DNA of 64,000 nt, taken from Odobenus rosmarus divergens (taxonomy: Eukaryota; Chordata; Mammalia; Carnivora; Odobenidae). The stretch covers positions 2,643,735-2,707,734 of the forward strand of contig NW_004450382.1 of assembly GCF_000321225.1 (NCBI RefSeq), read 5' to 3'. The position numbers and the translations under genes are program-made. Below, piece by piece: positions 1 through 10,945 of this stretch. Position 1 is the stretch's first letter; the number at the start of each line of letters is the position of its first letter. Below the pieces are notes generated by a model. That model did no database searches, was not told the DNA's origin, and was given only the letters and a program-made list of their open reading frames with translations.

Positions 1-1426
1 TCAGCCCCTTTTCTATACCAAGGCTTCGTGGCGGGGGGCGGGGGGGATCCCAAACCCAAAGCCCTAAAGGAATAATAGGTAGATAAATTAGCAAGGCCCC
101 TCTTAAAGAATTTCATAAAAGGAACTCACTGGGTTTTGCACAGATTCTTTGCAGCAAGCTTAATCCCAAGAAAAGCAGGAACTCCATCCAGGCTCCCAGA
201 GTGGGCAAGTGGAGCCTGGAGACCTAGAGAGAGAGCTGCCCAGGCTTTGACTGTCACAGGCACTGCCCTTTCAAGCTTCACTGTGGGGCCCTACATACCA
301 GCCATGCCTGCCTCTATTCTCTCCACACAGACATTCAATGACCCAGCCAGTGGGAACCACTCTTAGTGTCCTGAAGTCAAATATATGTTGGGGCTATTAC
401 TATAATGATTAGATATTTAGTTGGAGACACTCTCCTGCTCTCCTATTCTCTCTGCCTGGAATCTTCTTCCTTGTGCCTCTCCACCTGGCTATGCCTACTG
501 GTCCTTCACAACTAAGCTCAGGTCTCAACCTCACGGGGAGTAACTCCCGACCCCCAGGTTGGGCTAAGTGCCTCCCCTTTGCCCCATGGTCCGTCCCCCT
601 GACACGCACATTACATGCCATACTGTACTGTAATAGTTGGTAGTATGTCTCCCTCATTATACTGCAAATTCCCAAGGCTGGAGTCTGATTTAACCCTGCA
701 CCTCCAGTCCCTTGTGAAGATATGGGCCCACAGAAGATGCCTATAATTTTCTGATGGAACAAAATGACTCTGATACAGTCTCACTGCACTTGTATTGAAA
801 TCAAGACAACTGCAGGAGCCCCCAAGTCAGAGTGTTTGCTGAATATCTGCGGAATATTTTTTCAGACTTGTGTGTCCTAGCTCTGGTTTTGCGGCGGCAG
901 CTACAGTCAAATCACTTCACGTCTTTGGGCTTCCATGTCCTTAGGTGTTCCATGCAGGGCTGGAGTCACAGCCCCACCACCAAAAATTCTTGCCAGTACA
1001 GTCCCGAGAAAACTACAGCGGAAGAACAGGACCCATTCAGCGACTGCGAGGCGGGAGGCCCTGCGTGCTGGGGCACCTGAGGGAGCCCTGGCGGGCTGCC
1101 AGTTCCCAGGCCCAACCTCCCCCGCCTCCACCCTTGGGCCCGTGGCCAAAACACTGATGCCCAGCTGCTCTACCGGGCTGGGGCCCCGTGGTAAGTCTCC
1201 CCTCGGGGCTGCCTTCTGCAGGAACTGGGTGGGGCAGGTCTGGGGGGACGGGGGCTGGCGCCTGGCCTGGAGAGCCAGAAACGATGATCCCGCTGCCTAT
1301 CGTGTGTCATGTGTGATTCACTCGTGTGCCCCTGTGGGCCTAGCCCAGCGCCGGGCACAGAGGATCTGCTCACTGAATTTAGACAAATTCATCTGTATCC
1401 ACGTGCAATGTCTTCCAGAAATTTAC
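1..1426. other. Unassigned sequence with GC-rich patch
   Basis: I see no recognisable repeat or gene here. From about 880 to 1270 the sequence is GC-rich with scattered CpGs, and a good donor-like GTAAGT lies at about 1191-1196, but no convincing acceptor precedes it. The open frames on both strands overlap one another and read as low-complexity Pro/Gly/Ala/Arg translation of GC-rich DNA. Confidence 0.5.
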
Positions 1427-1442
1427 TTTTTTTTTTTTTTTT
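1427..1442. repeat. Poly(T) run, 16 bases
   Basis: Uninterrupted T run after ATTTAC. It could be the tail of an unrecognised minus-strand retrocopy, but no element body is obvious beside it. Confidence 0.8.
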
Positions 1443-1684
1443 AGCCTTTCCTACCAATGAAATGTAAAGCCAGAAATGCAGATGCAAATGCCCGTGCTAA
1501 GCCAGAGTTGAGACTTTATTTGGTAGGCCAAAGAAAGTCAAAGTTTAACAAGAGAATTTACGTAACAGTATTTTCTTATGTAAACAACTTACTTCCGAAA
1601 CAAAATGTAAACTTCAGTATAGCTGATGAACTTGCGGGAAGCTCTTAGACTAGGCAGAGTGACTGAAATACAGATTTTTTTCAG

Positions 1685-1800
1685 TTCTTCAACAGCCATG
1701 TGAGTAAAGTGCTATCAGTTATTAATTTACACATGAGCTCAGAAAGATACAGAAACTTATCCAAGATCCTACGGCCAGGAAAGTGGCACACAGCAGTGCA
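1685..1800 (-). mobile_element. MIR SINE fragment, antisense
   Basis: The order of degraded blocks fits reverse-complemented MIR: a gapped version of 'tttacaGATGAG', then 'cagaaacttatccaaGATC', then 'cagcagtGCAGGAGC'. It is an ancient mammalian tRNA-derived SINE fossil. The match is by eye only. Confidence 0.5.
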
Positions 1801-2899
1801 GGAGCTCCTAACATGGACCATGGTAAGCGCCATCACACAGGGAAGCACTGAGTCCTCAGATAGCTCGGGAGTGGTCAGCGTTGGTAGACGGGGATGGAGA
1901 AGAGGGTCAGGAAGGCCTCCCACCGCCCTTTGAAAGTGTGCAGACAAGCAGCGAGGTGCTGTGAGTCTCTCCTATCCGTGCCTCCCAATCCCCCACTATC
2001 TGTGTGCCTGCCTTGTAACTGTGGGTTCCTGTTTTCTTTCTGGATTCCAGAAAGTTTCACACTGAAGACGAAAGATGGATGGCAGTTGCCCCTCTAACAC
2101 AGTGCCCCACAGCAATGTACATACAACAACAGACAAGCCTTTGGCCATTTCTTTCCTCTCTGGTTTACGCCAGCAACCTCTGGTGAAGTGCTTCAGGAAT
2201 AAGGAGCATGGGCAGCACAAGGTCTGCGGACTCAGGTAATCTCTCATGGAGAAGAGGGGGCACTGGCCAGCTGGAGCACAGGGAAGCCAGAACCCAGCCG
2301 GGAAGGCTCTTCCCACGATAGTGCAAGGTAGCCAGATGTCGAGGATGAGCAGCTCTAAATCAACCCCCCATTTAGAAGGCAACAGTAACTTCTAAAACAT
2401 ATAGCCCCGAGGACAGTGTGCCAGGTCAAGTTATTACCAAATTAAAATGCCTTAGCAGTGGCCTCCTGACTACCCCAGGGAGAGAAGAATAGGGGGAGTG
2501 TTGGGGATTCTGAGTCATACAGCAGGCTGGGACCTCAGGGGCAGTTAGCGGTCAAAACCACCAAGATTAACAGTCGCCAACTCCCTCAGGCCAGAATAGT
2601 TAGTTTCTCTAAGGCACTCACACTCCAAATGCCAGGAGGCCCCCACAGATGTCTGATCAAATCATTCAGCCCTTGTTCTTCTCATACTCTCCAGCTGGCC
2701 TTTCATTTTGGGAGATTTAGCATTTCAACCAGTAAGAGCACCCATTGTCCCACAAACGTGACTACCAAGCCCCTGGGGTGAAGAGTGTGAACCGCTGCAC
2801 TCAAGAGGAAATCCAGGCAGACAGACTGGAACCCAAGAGAAGGAACCACACTTCCATGCCCCTGCTTCACCCAGGAGCATGGAGTTTAAGGATCAGGCC
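1801..2899. other. Unassigned sequence
   Basis: No repeat, RNA gene or coding segment could be recognised. Short open frames on both strands overlap and have no family features. Confidence 0.4.
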
Positions 2900-2904
2900 A
2901 AGCA

Positions 2905-3095
2905 AAGGGTTATAAATGGGAAGAGCATAGGATCTGGAATGAGAAACTTTCACAGAGGACATTGGCAAGTGGTGTGACTCGGGCAAGTGATGGAAAATCT
3001 GATTCTCGGCTTCCTCATCTGCAAATGGGAACCACTCAATTCCCAGGGACCTTGGGAGGATGTGGTGAGAAAGCACACTTGGAGGGGCTGGCTGG
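2905..3095 (+). mobile_element. MIR SINE fragment
   Basis: It carries the MIR order: 'ataggatctggaatgagaaac', a 'gtgactcgggcaagt' block equivalent to 'tgtgaccttgggcaagt', then 'cctcatctgcaaatggga' and a 'gaggatgtggtgag' tail. These are the hallmark blocks of sense MIR. Confidence 0.75.
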
Positions 3096-3419
3096 CCTCT
3101 AGAGCACCGAGCACCACACCAACGTTATGTGAAAGATGAGGTGGCAGAGGCAGGCATCCAGATCATGATGAATGATGAATGCTTCACTCGTGTTTGGATT
3201 CTGTAATACGGGAGCATCACTGAATGATGCCCAGTGGGAGAGTGCATTCAGGGATCAATGTTTGGCAGGTGAGGAGGCTGCGAGAGGCTGGAAGGAGCAG
3301 TCCATGAGACAGAACAATAATCTGGAGAGAGTGAGTGCTCTCTCAGTTGCCAAAGGCCAGGAAGTGTCTCAAGGACATAGGAACCACCTGCACTGAACAC
3401 AGCGGAAGGCCTGGCAAGG

Positions 3420-3690
3420 TGTGGCCACTGGCTTGACAGCTGGCTTTGGCAACATGGAGGTTACTCCTGACCTTGACAAGAGCTGGCTCACTGGAGAGTG
3501 GGGGTGAAAGGCTGATTTCACTGGGCTTAAGAGAAAACAGAATGAGTGGAGTCATGGAATAGAGACTACTGTTTTTGCTATTAGGGGAGACAGAGAAATG
3601 GGGCAACAGATGAAGGGAGGAAGCAGGGAAAGATGTTTTTGAGGTTAGGAAACAGTTTAGCACGTTTGTAAGTTGGTTGGAATAAGAGGG
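3420..3690 (-). mobile_element. L2-like LINE fragment, antisense
   Basis: The blocks 'ggcaacatggaggttactcc', 'gaccttgacaagagctgg' and 'agagaaatggggcaacag' belong to a well-known old mammalian repeat that I associate with antisense L2. No target-site duplication is visible, as expected for its age. Confidence 0.5.
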
Positions 3691-4955
3691 AAACTCCTGA
3701 TGTGGCCAATAGGACTGTCCTTGAGGAGGTGGGGGGGTGAAGCAGGGGGAAGGACCTAATACAAAAGTAGGAGGGTTGGCTTTCCTCTGCTCACCCCTCC
3801 CCACCCTGGCCAGTGACTGCCTAGTCACCTTTGCAACACTTGGTTTAAGCACCATTCCCTTCCCCAGCAGAACCAAGCTACCTGGTCATGACAATGGAAC
3901 AAGACCACGTAGGTAACACCTGGCACGCTGCTTGACAAGCAACAGTGAATAAATAGTAGTGTCCTTTCAAGCCAGTATAGCAATTTAATCAGAGCTAGCC
4001 AATATTATCGTCAGGAGGACTTGCGTGAACACACAGATAAGAACCCTCGGCCCAGGGCTGGCCCCACCACTGCTTCTTCAGTGCTATCCTCCCTAACCTT
4101 CCTGCAGAAGATGCATTTCTCCAATTACTAGAGATCTGTGTCTGGAACATGACTTGGGAAATGGCAGAAGCAGCTTAGGTTAGCTTTAGTAACCCTATTC
4201 TGTCATTAAACATTTTCATTTTTCTTTCTTTCTGAAGTAGACTAATGAAAGAAAGGCTACTTAACACTGCCATAGATCTTTTCAGCTCCAAGATGAAACT
4301 TTTCTCCTTAAGGATAATTTCTATCTCTTCTGACTGCCTCTTCCATCTGACTCCATTATTACAGATCTGCTGGCTCTTCTTGCATTATCATTAGTCTCTT
4401 CATTCACCCACATTTGGGTGCGGCCAATCCATCCTGCCCTGAGCGTCACTGACCCCTTGCTCTTGTGAACGCCAATGTAGGCTGGGGCTTCCATATAGAT
4501 TTTGCCCCACTTACGGTGATCTATAATAAACTTGGCAGCACTGTCCTATGTCTCTTTCATCACTTTAAGGCAGAGGGACTGCTTGATCTGAGCCATCTGG
4601 AATCTGTGGTATTTCTCAGCTCTAGAGGACCTGCCTTTCAGCTCTTGCTACTTACTGCGCACTGTAATACCTTTTCAACAAACCAGGCCACTCTGCTGTT
4701 TGATCACTGATTCTGGAGTTGACATTACTGCAGTTTATCTTTGTCTCCAGGACCTTGTCATTTATTTCATTTTGGCTGGGAGGCTGCTCTCTGGTAAGCT
4801 CTTGCAAGCGCTTTAACCTGAGCTGTATAGGCAATGCTCACAGAGACTCTCCATGAGGGATCTGTTGCAACTGCTCCAATTCAATTTTGTTTCTACATTT
4901 CTTAAAAACAAAACAAAACAAAAACCACATCCTCTTTCAGGGTGGTAGTGGAAAG
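3691..4955. other. Unassigned sequence
   Basis: No gene or clear repeat is seen. It contains a short (AAAAC)n-like A-rich stretch at 4900-4925. Confidence 0.4.
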
Positions 4956-5100
4956 AACATGGAAACTAACATTTACTGAGCTTAAACCATATGCTAATAG
5001 TTGACCTAATTGTTTCATTTAGCCTTACAATAATTCTCTAAGGCAGTACAGCCCTGAGATCCAGGCATGCAGGGTGTAGAGTCCAAGAGAGGACATGGTT
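4955..5100 (-). mobile_element. MIR SINE fragment, antisense
   Basis: 'aacatttactgagcttaaacc', 'catttagccttacaataattct' and 'aaggcagtaca' are degraded forms of the reverse MIR 3' half (…ctcatttaatcctcacaacaac…gaggtaggta). Confidence 0.6.
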
Positions 5101-5104
5101 GGAA

Positions 5105-5813
5105 GATGTGCTGTTCTATTTTTAACACTATAAAATTTCAAATGATAAATTTTGATAGGGATTGTACTGACTCTGTAGATTGCTTTGAGTGGTATGTACA
5201 TTTTAACAGTATTAATTCTTCCAATCTAAGAGCATGGAATATCTTTCCATTTATTTATGCCTTCTTCAATTTCTTCCATCAAAGTCTTACAGTCTTCAGT
5301 GTACAGGTCTCTCACCTCCTCGGTTAAATTTATTTCTAGGTCTTTTACTCTTTTTGAGGCAACTGTACATGGATTTTTAAGGAATTTCTCTTACTTATAG
5401 TTACTGCCGTATAAAAATGCAACTGATTTTTGTGTATTGATTTTGTATCCTGCAACTTTACTGAATCCATTTATCAGTTCAAACTGTTTTTTGGTGGAGT
5501 CTTTAGAATCTTCTCTACACAGTATCAAGTCATCTGCAAATACAGACACTTTCACTTCTTCCTTTCTGATCTGGATGCCTTTCTTTTTCTTACCTGTTTT
5601 GGCTAGAACTTCTAATACTATGATGAATAAAAGTGGTGAGAGTGGACATCTTGTTCCTGATCTTGGAGGAAAAGCTTTCAGCTTTTTACTGATGAGGATG
5701 ATGTTAGCTGTGGGCTTGTCATATACGGTCTTTATTATGTTGAGGTAAATTCCCTCTATACGCAACTGTTGAGAGCTTTTACTATGAATGGATGTTGAAA
5801 TCTGTCAAATGCT
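5105..5813 (-). mobile_element. L1 ORF2 fragment (reverse transcriptase), antisense
   Basis: The minus strand encodes a 124-codon open piece at 5391-5765 of the L1 ORF2 reverse transcriptase. It carries the SGTRxxxPLSPLLF block followed by FADD, the L1 form of the YxDD catalytic motif, and then INTQKS. Flanking DNA continues the L1 homology in both directions with stops and frameshifts. It is a 5'- and 3'-incomplete dead copy, older than the L1 at 52.5 kb. A SINE abuts its 5' end at 5814. Confidence 0.9.
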
Positions 5814-6025
5814 GGGGAGCCTGAGTGCCTCAGTTGGTTGAGCATCTGGCTCATGATTTCAGGTCATGACCTTGGGGTCATGAGATCCAGCCCCATGTCA
5901 GGCTCCATGCTCCACGGGGTCTTCTCGAGATTCTCTCTCCCTCTCCCTCTGCCCCTCCCACCCTGCATGCTTGCTCGCTCTCTCTCTCTAAAAGAAATGA
6001 ATAAATCTTAAAAAAAAAAAAAAAA
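5814..6025 (+). mobile_element. Carnivora tRNA-Lys SINE
   Basis: The head 'gcctgagtgcctcagttgg', the block 'ggtcatgaccttggggtcat', a TC-rich body and an AATAAATCTT-A(n) tail ending at 6025 define a full-length copy. No clear target-site duplication was found. Confidence 0.95.
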
Positions 6026-6340
6026 CAGGTTTCAGAGAGCCAAGGTACTATGAATACTAACAGTACGATTAGTTTTTTCTTGTGGCGGGAGGTGTGAATT
6101 AGCCAGAAATGATGCACTGGACAATAAAATACACGAAGAGATGCCTGAACCTGAACAGAAAGAGATGGCATCTGGGTACTGTGAAGACCCTTCATGTGTA
6201 CTGAATGGACAATAAACAAATACATAAGCATCTCTTCCTTCCCCACTGTTCTAAATCCTCATCAGTAAATCACTGTATCTTACATGGACCCATCAACGTG
6301 TTTATACACCAGAGGTGTTACAAAAAATATTTAGCTGGGG

Positions 6341-6511
6341 GGGGTGGTGGCGCCTGGGTGGCTGTCGGTTAAGCGACTGCCTTCAGCTCGGGTCATGATT
6401 CCAGGGTCCTGGGATCGAGTCCCACATCGGGCTCCCTGCTCAGCGGGAAGCCTGCTTCTCCCTCTGCTCACACACTCTCTCTCTCTGTCAAATAAATAAA
6501 TAAAATATTTT
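6341..6511 (+). mobile_element. Carnivora SINE with target-site duplication
   Basis: Full-length copy. It is flanked by an imperfect 19-bp duplication, AAAAAATATTTAGCTGGGG at 6322-6340 and AAAAAATTTTTCGCTGGGG at 6512-6530. Confidence 0.95.
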
Positions 6512-6654
6512 AAAAAATTTTTCGCTGGGGCTCTGCACACCCTTGGTGCAGCCCTACTTTAAGGTAAGTATTATTCTCATTTTTGACAAGACAAACGGAG
6601 TCTAAAACCCATCCTCTGCTCTCACCAAAGCCCTTGCTTTCTTTGGTATAAAGA

Positions 6655-6840
6655 ACAATTGGCATAAAGGTAAAAAGACTTGAGTTTAAGTAACTAGCTC
6701 TTCCACTTACCAGTTGTGTAACCTCAGGTAAGAGGTAATCAGTTTCCTCAACTCTTACAATAGCTATAACAACACATATTTTCTAGAATGGATGGAAAGA
6801 TCAAATGATTTCCTGTAACAATGTAGGTCAGAGCATTCTT
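6655..6840 (+). mobile_element. MIR SINE fragment
   Basis: 'cttgagtttaagtaactagctcttccacttaccagttgtgtaacctcagg' followed by 'cagtttcctcaac' is the MIR central core in sense orientation. Confidence 0.75.
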
Positions 6841-7165
6841 TGAAAGGTTATAGAAATGTCAGTTACTGCTCCTGTTTTAACGCTTAACTTCAGCTTTTAC
6901 TACTTCTAGATCATCTGAATTATTATCATTTTACTAATCTAATGAGGAAAAAACTGTTCCTTTTATTTTCCTTACTTGGATTATTTTCTCCAACTAACCT
7001 GGCTGTCTCCAAACCTCTGCTAATAGGTATGTGTGTGTATAGTTAGATTTATACCTAAGTCTTTCTTTGCGTATATGCGCTAATGTAAACGATACTGTAT
7101 TTTTAATTTATTTTTATTTTTTTACATGGGAGCTATTGGTTTTATTTTCCCAGATGCAGCAATTC
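6841..7165. other. Unassigned AT-rich sequence
   Basis: No gene or clear repeat recognised. A T-rich stretch lies at 7100-7125. Confidence 0.4.
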
Positions 7166-7290
7166 TTTGAAGGCTTGAGTTTTTACTTGCAAAACAGGGA
7201 TAATAACAGTACCTACCTTAGAGGTGAGGACAGAAAGAGATAATGTACATATAAGGCTTGGTGCTTAGCAGGCATGCACTATACTATTAG
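7165..7290 (+). mobile_element. MIR SINE fragment
   Basis: 'cttgcaaaacagggataataacagtacctacctta' and 'aggcttggtgcttagcaggcat' are the MIR 3' half. Confidence 0.7.
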
Positions 7291-7564
7291 TAATTAATAC
7301 AGGTTTCCTATGTTTCCTAATCCAAAGCTTACATTGGAATAATTAAAGCATATGACTTCGCTGTCCTCCAGAGGGTCACAGTCTAGTATTATGATGTATT
7401 ATGAAACAGATATGCATCACAGGTGTCATAACCACATTAAACATAGGCACACAGGTCTGGGCATATCTGATGGACATCTTCAGCCTCTTCTAAGGCAGAG
7501 TAGGCCTCCTGGCACCCCCAGGCCCTTGGGCCGCTGGTCCCCAGCCTGGCACTTCTGTTCTCCC

Positions 7565-7835
7565 ACTATTAGGCTCCAAGGGCTGCCACCACAAATTACC
7601 CCAAAGGTGGGGGGGTGGGGTGGAGCTTAAAACAACAGAAACTTATCCTCTCACAGTTCAGGAGGCCAGAAGTCCAAATCAAGGTGGTTTCCTCAGGTGG
7701 TTCCTTCTAGAGGCTCTGATGGAGAATCTGCTCTGTGCTCCTCTGTAGCTTCAGGTGGCAGCCAACAATCCTCAGCATTCCTTGGCTTGTGGGCGCATCA
7801 CTCCACTCTCTGCCTCCACTGTCACAGTGTTCCCT
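7565..7835 (-). mobile_element. MLT1-type (ERVL-MaLR) LTR fragment, antisense
   Basis: The reverse complement reads as the 3' part of an MLT1-like solitary LTR. Its blocks are the complement of 'cttaaaacaacagaaactta', 'ctctcacagttcaggaggcc', 'cttggcttgtgggcgcatcactcc' and 'ctctgcctccactgtcac'. No retroviral coding sequence is attached. Immediately downstream begins an antisense L1. Confidence 0.75.
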
Positions 7836-8546
7836 CAATGATGTGTGTTTTTAATGTCAAATTCCAATTGCTTATTGCTGGTATATAGGAAAACAACTGA
7901 CTTTTGTATATTATTAACCTCATATCCTATAGCCTTGCTATAATTGCTAATTAGCTCCAGGAGTGTTTTGGCAAGTCTCTGGATTTTTCTATATAGACAA
8001 TCATGTCATCTGTGAAAAAAGACAATTTTACGTCTTCATTCCCAATCTCTACGCCTTTTAATTCCTTTTCTTTCTTTTTGAATTAGCTGGAGCTTACAGT
8101 ATAATACTGGAAAGGAGTGGTGAAAGGGGACATTCTTGCCTTTTCCCAGTCTTGGGGGAACGCATCTAGTTTTCTCATTATTAAGCATGATGTTACCTGC
8201 AGGGTTTTTTGTAGGTGTTCTTTATCATATTCTATTACTAGTGTGCTGACAGGTTTTTTTTTCCCCTAAAATCATGATTGGATATTGGATTATACTGAAT
8301 GCTTTTTCTGCATCTTATAGATGTGATCATATAATTTTTCTCTTTTAGCCTGTTGATGGGATGGAATACAGTCACTGATTTTCCAATGTTGAATCAGTTT
8401 TGCATGCCTGGAATAAATCCCACTTGGTTGTAGTGTTTGATTCTTTTTATACATTGTTGGATTCAATACGCTAATATTTTGTTGAGTATTTTTATGTTAT
8501 GCTCATGAGAGGTAACAGTCTGTAGTTTTCCTTTCTTACAATGTCT

Positions 8547-8634
8547 TTTTTTTAAAGCAATCTCTACATCCAATGTGGGGCTTGAACTCACGACCCCGAG
8601 ATCAAGAGTCACATGCTCTACCAACTGAGCCAGA
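8547..8634 (-). mobile_element. Short Carnivora SINE with well-preserved tRNA-Lys head
   Basis: On the minus strand it reads 'GGCTCAGTTGGTAGAGCATG', then 'TGACTCTTGATC', then 'GGTCGTGAGTTCAAGCCCC', then 'GATGTAGAGATTGC' and an A-rich end. The A box, the B box (GAGTTCAAGCC) and a CTT anticodon triplet are still visible. It is flanked by CTTTCTTACAATGTCT (8531-8546) and CTTTCTTATAATGTCT (8635-8650). Confidence 0.9.
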
Positions 8635-9364
8635 CTTTCTTATAATGTCTTCCTCTTGTTTTGGTTTTAGGATAATGGTAGCTTCACAGAACAAGTTAGG
8701 AAGGGTTCCTCTGTTCCTATTTTCTATAAGAGATTGTAGAGAATCGGTATCATCTTTTCCTTAAATGTTTGATAGAATTCACCAGTGAAAGCAACTAAGT
8801 GCAGTGTTTTCTGTCTTCGAAGGTTATTAAATTTTGATTCAATTTCTTTAGTAGATACAGACCTATTCAGATGATCTATTTCTTCTTGCGTGAGTTTTGG
8901 AAGTTTGTGTCTTCCAAGGAATTGGTCCATTGTACCATTGTGAATTTGTAAATCTTTAGAGAATGAGCCATTGCCAGTCAAGTCTGCCCATATGATCAGT
9001 ATTATATTGAATGCAGTTTATAGTGATCATAGGCTACAATATCAGGAGTAATTTTGAGCTAATAAATAAGTAAGCAGCAGAACTGAATATGGGACAATTA
9101 TAGGTCTCTGTGATCATGCTGCCTTCCATATCCAGCTATGTGTGTACCTTTGGTATTATGTTTCCAAATGGAAAGATCAGTTATCAAACTGCCTTTACAG
9201 ACTTGTTCATAATATTCCTTTATTATCCTTTTAATATCCACGGGATCAGTAGTGACAATGCCCCTTTTATTTCTGATATTAGTCTTTTGTATCTTCTTTT
9301 TTTCTTGGTTAGCCTGACTAGAGGTTTATCAATTTTATTGATATTTTCAAAGAACTAGCTTTTA

Positions 9365-9556
9365 AGGGCACTTAGGTGGCTCAGTCGGTTAAGTGTCTGC
9401 CTTCAGCTCAGGTCATGAGCCCAGGGTCCTGGGATCTAGCCCCACATCGGGCTCCCCGCTCGGTGGGGAGTCTGCTTCTCCCTCTCCCTCGGCCCCTCCC
9501 CCTGCTTGTGCTTTCTCTCTCTCTCTCTGTCATATAAATAAATAAATCTTAAAAAA
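9365..9556 (+). mobile_element. Carnivora SINE with target-site duplication
   Basis: Full-length copy inserted in antisense L1. The duplication is AAAGAACTAGCTTTTA (9349-9364) and AAAGAATTAGCTTTTA (9557-9572). Confidence 0.95.
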
Positions 9557-9624
9557 AAAGAATTAGCTTTTAGTTTTGTTGATTTTTCTCTACTGATTTC
9601 TGCTCTTTACTTCTTTGATGGCCT

Positions 9625-10060
9625 TCTATGTACTATCTCTCTTTACACTTCTGTCCTCTCCAATCCTCCTACCCTCCTGCAGACAAAGTCATCTTCCTAC
9701 AAAACTGATTATGTTTTTCACCTGCTTGAAACACTTCAATGATGGGGCGCCTGGGTGGCTCAGTCGTTAAGCGTCTGCCTTTGGCTCAGGTCATGATCCC
9801 AGGGTCCTGGGATCGAGCCCCACATTGGGCTCCCTGCTCGGCGGGAAGCCTGCTTCTCCCTCTCCCACTCCCCCTGCTTGTGTTCCCTCTCTTGCTGTCT
9901 CTCTCTCTGTCAAATAAATAAATAAATAAAATCTTAAAAAAAAAAAAACACTTCAATGGCATCTTTTGCCCTCAAGATGAAGCCTAAACTTCTTACTGTT
10001 ATATCAAAAGCCTTGCATGATTTGGTCTGCCCATTCTTTCAGACTTACCATGTCTCACCC
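9625..10060 (+). mobile_element. L2 LINE 3'-region fragment
   Basis: 'caatcctcctaccctcctgcagacaaagtcatcttcc' is followed after the SINE by 'cttcaatggcatcttttgccctcaagatgaagcc' and 'ccttgcatgatttggtctgccc'. Together these give the L2 3' order in sense. It is split by the SINE at 9742-9945. Confidence 0.7.
9742..9945 (+). mobile_element. Carnivora SINE with target-site duplication
   Basis: Near-consensus young copy (GGGGCGCCTGGGTGGCTCAG head). It is flanked by AAACACTTCAATG at 9729-9741 and 9946-9958, a perfect 13-bp duplication inside L2. Confidence 0.97.
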
Positions 10061-10504
10061 TCAGACCTCCTGGCGATTTGACAGCACAGCAAAGTAAGTC
10101 TTTACACAAATATTTATTTCAATTATAGGTAAGGAAGAGATACTTAAGTAAGTCAATAGAATGTCCAAGAAACTCTTGAAATAATTGATTCAGATTTCTT
10201 AAAGGCCATAAAGAAAAAACTAGAGGAAGGGCTGGTAACCAAAAATTAATATAAAATAGATTTTTGAAAGTAGTGTTTAGAGACCTAGAGATCATAATGG
10301 AAGTTTGAAAGAAAAGTACAGAAAAGAAGGCACATCCAAATATATCTTTTCATTGTACATGTATATGAGGGCAACACAAAAAAACGTAAACTCAAAAGGA
10401 AAAAAGTATCCACAATCCCACTATCCTAATGTAACTACTACTACATTCTGCCATAGTTATTATGACATATTCAGATATGATTATAGTGACAGGCTTGAAG
10501 GCTA
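10061..10504. other. Unassigned sequence
   Basis: AT-rich DNA without a recognised repeat or gene. Confidence 0.4.
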
Positions 10505-10645
10505 TATCTCCATGGTTCTCAACCCTGGCCTATTAGAATCACCTGAGGGAACTTTTAAACACTAAGGCACCTAAGTCTGATTCCTGATCTGCTAAATCAG
10601 AATCTCTGGGTGGTGAGGACCTGGGCTAAGAGCCAGTGTATGTAG
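10505..10645 (+). mobile_element. MER5A-type hAT transposon fossil
   Basis: 'ggttctcaaccctggcctattagaatcacctgaggg' is the MER5A terminal block, followed by 'ctgctaaatcagaatctctggg'. The 3' terminal inverted repeat is not preserved. Confidence 0.75.
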
Positions 10646-10754
10646 ACAGACTCCTCTGTGTTGGCAGCGCTCTCCCCTCAAACCTGAGGTTATTCTTGTT
10701 ATCAACCAACTGGGAAAGTGCAAAGTTCCTCAGACAGAAGACAGTATCTTTTAA

Positions 10755-10945
10755 AGCGGTGATTCTCAACTTGGAACCATATTGGACTCACCTGAAGAGC
10801 TTAAAAAAATCCCAATGCCCAGGCTACACCTGAACCCCATGACTTCAGAATCTATACCGGGTAGGACGCAGGCATGGGTAATTTGTTTAAGCTTCCCAGG
10901 TGATTCCAATATGCAGTCCAATTGAGGAGCCACTGTGCTGAGAGC
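10755..10945 (+). mobile_element. MER5A-type hAT transposon, near complete
   Basis: It begins 'cggtgattctcaacttgg' and ends with the complementary block 'ccaggtgattccaatatgcagtccaattgaggagccactg', so both inverted ends of the non-autonomous element are visible about 180 bp apart. Confidence 0.75.

Larger units (their letters stand above)
7836..9620 (-). mobile_element. Old L1 ORF2 copy, antisense, interrupted by two SINEs
   Basis: The plus strand shows the usual antisense-L1 wording. 'gacaatcatgtcatctgtgaaa', 'gttttctcattattaagcatgatgtt' and 'tgaatcagttttgcatgcctggaataaatcccacttgg' come from the reverse-transcriptase region. 'aggtttatcaattttattgat' comes from further upstream in ORF2. Many stops and frameshifts make it a fossil. 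SINEs at 8547-8634 and 9365-9556 each carry duplications of L1 sequence, so both are younger than the L1. About 8960-9125 does not align by eye and may be a separate insertion. Confidence 0.85.

Noticed and set aside
935..1444. 169-codon plus-strand open frame starting near the GC-rich patch
   Set aside because: It ends by running into the poly(T) tract (poly-Phe), overlaps other frames of similar length, and shows no recognisable domain.
3343..3876. 177-codon minus-strand open frame
   Set aside because: It overlaps an L2-like fossil, has no family motif, and its composition follows the local base content. Treated as a chance frame.
5391..5765. Intact reverse transcriptase gene
   Set aside because: The FADD-containing frame covers only part of L1 ORF2, and the flanking L1 is broken by stops and frameshifts.
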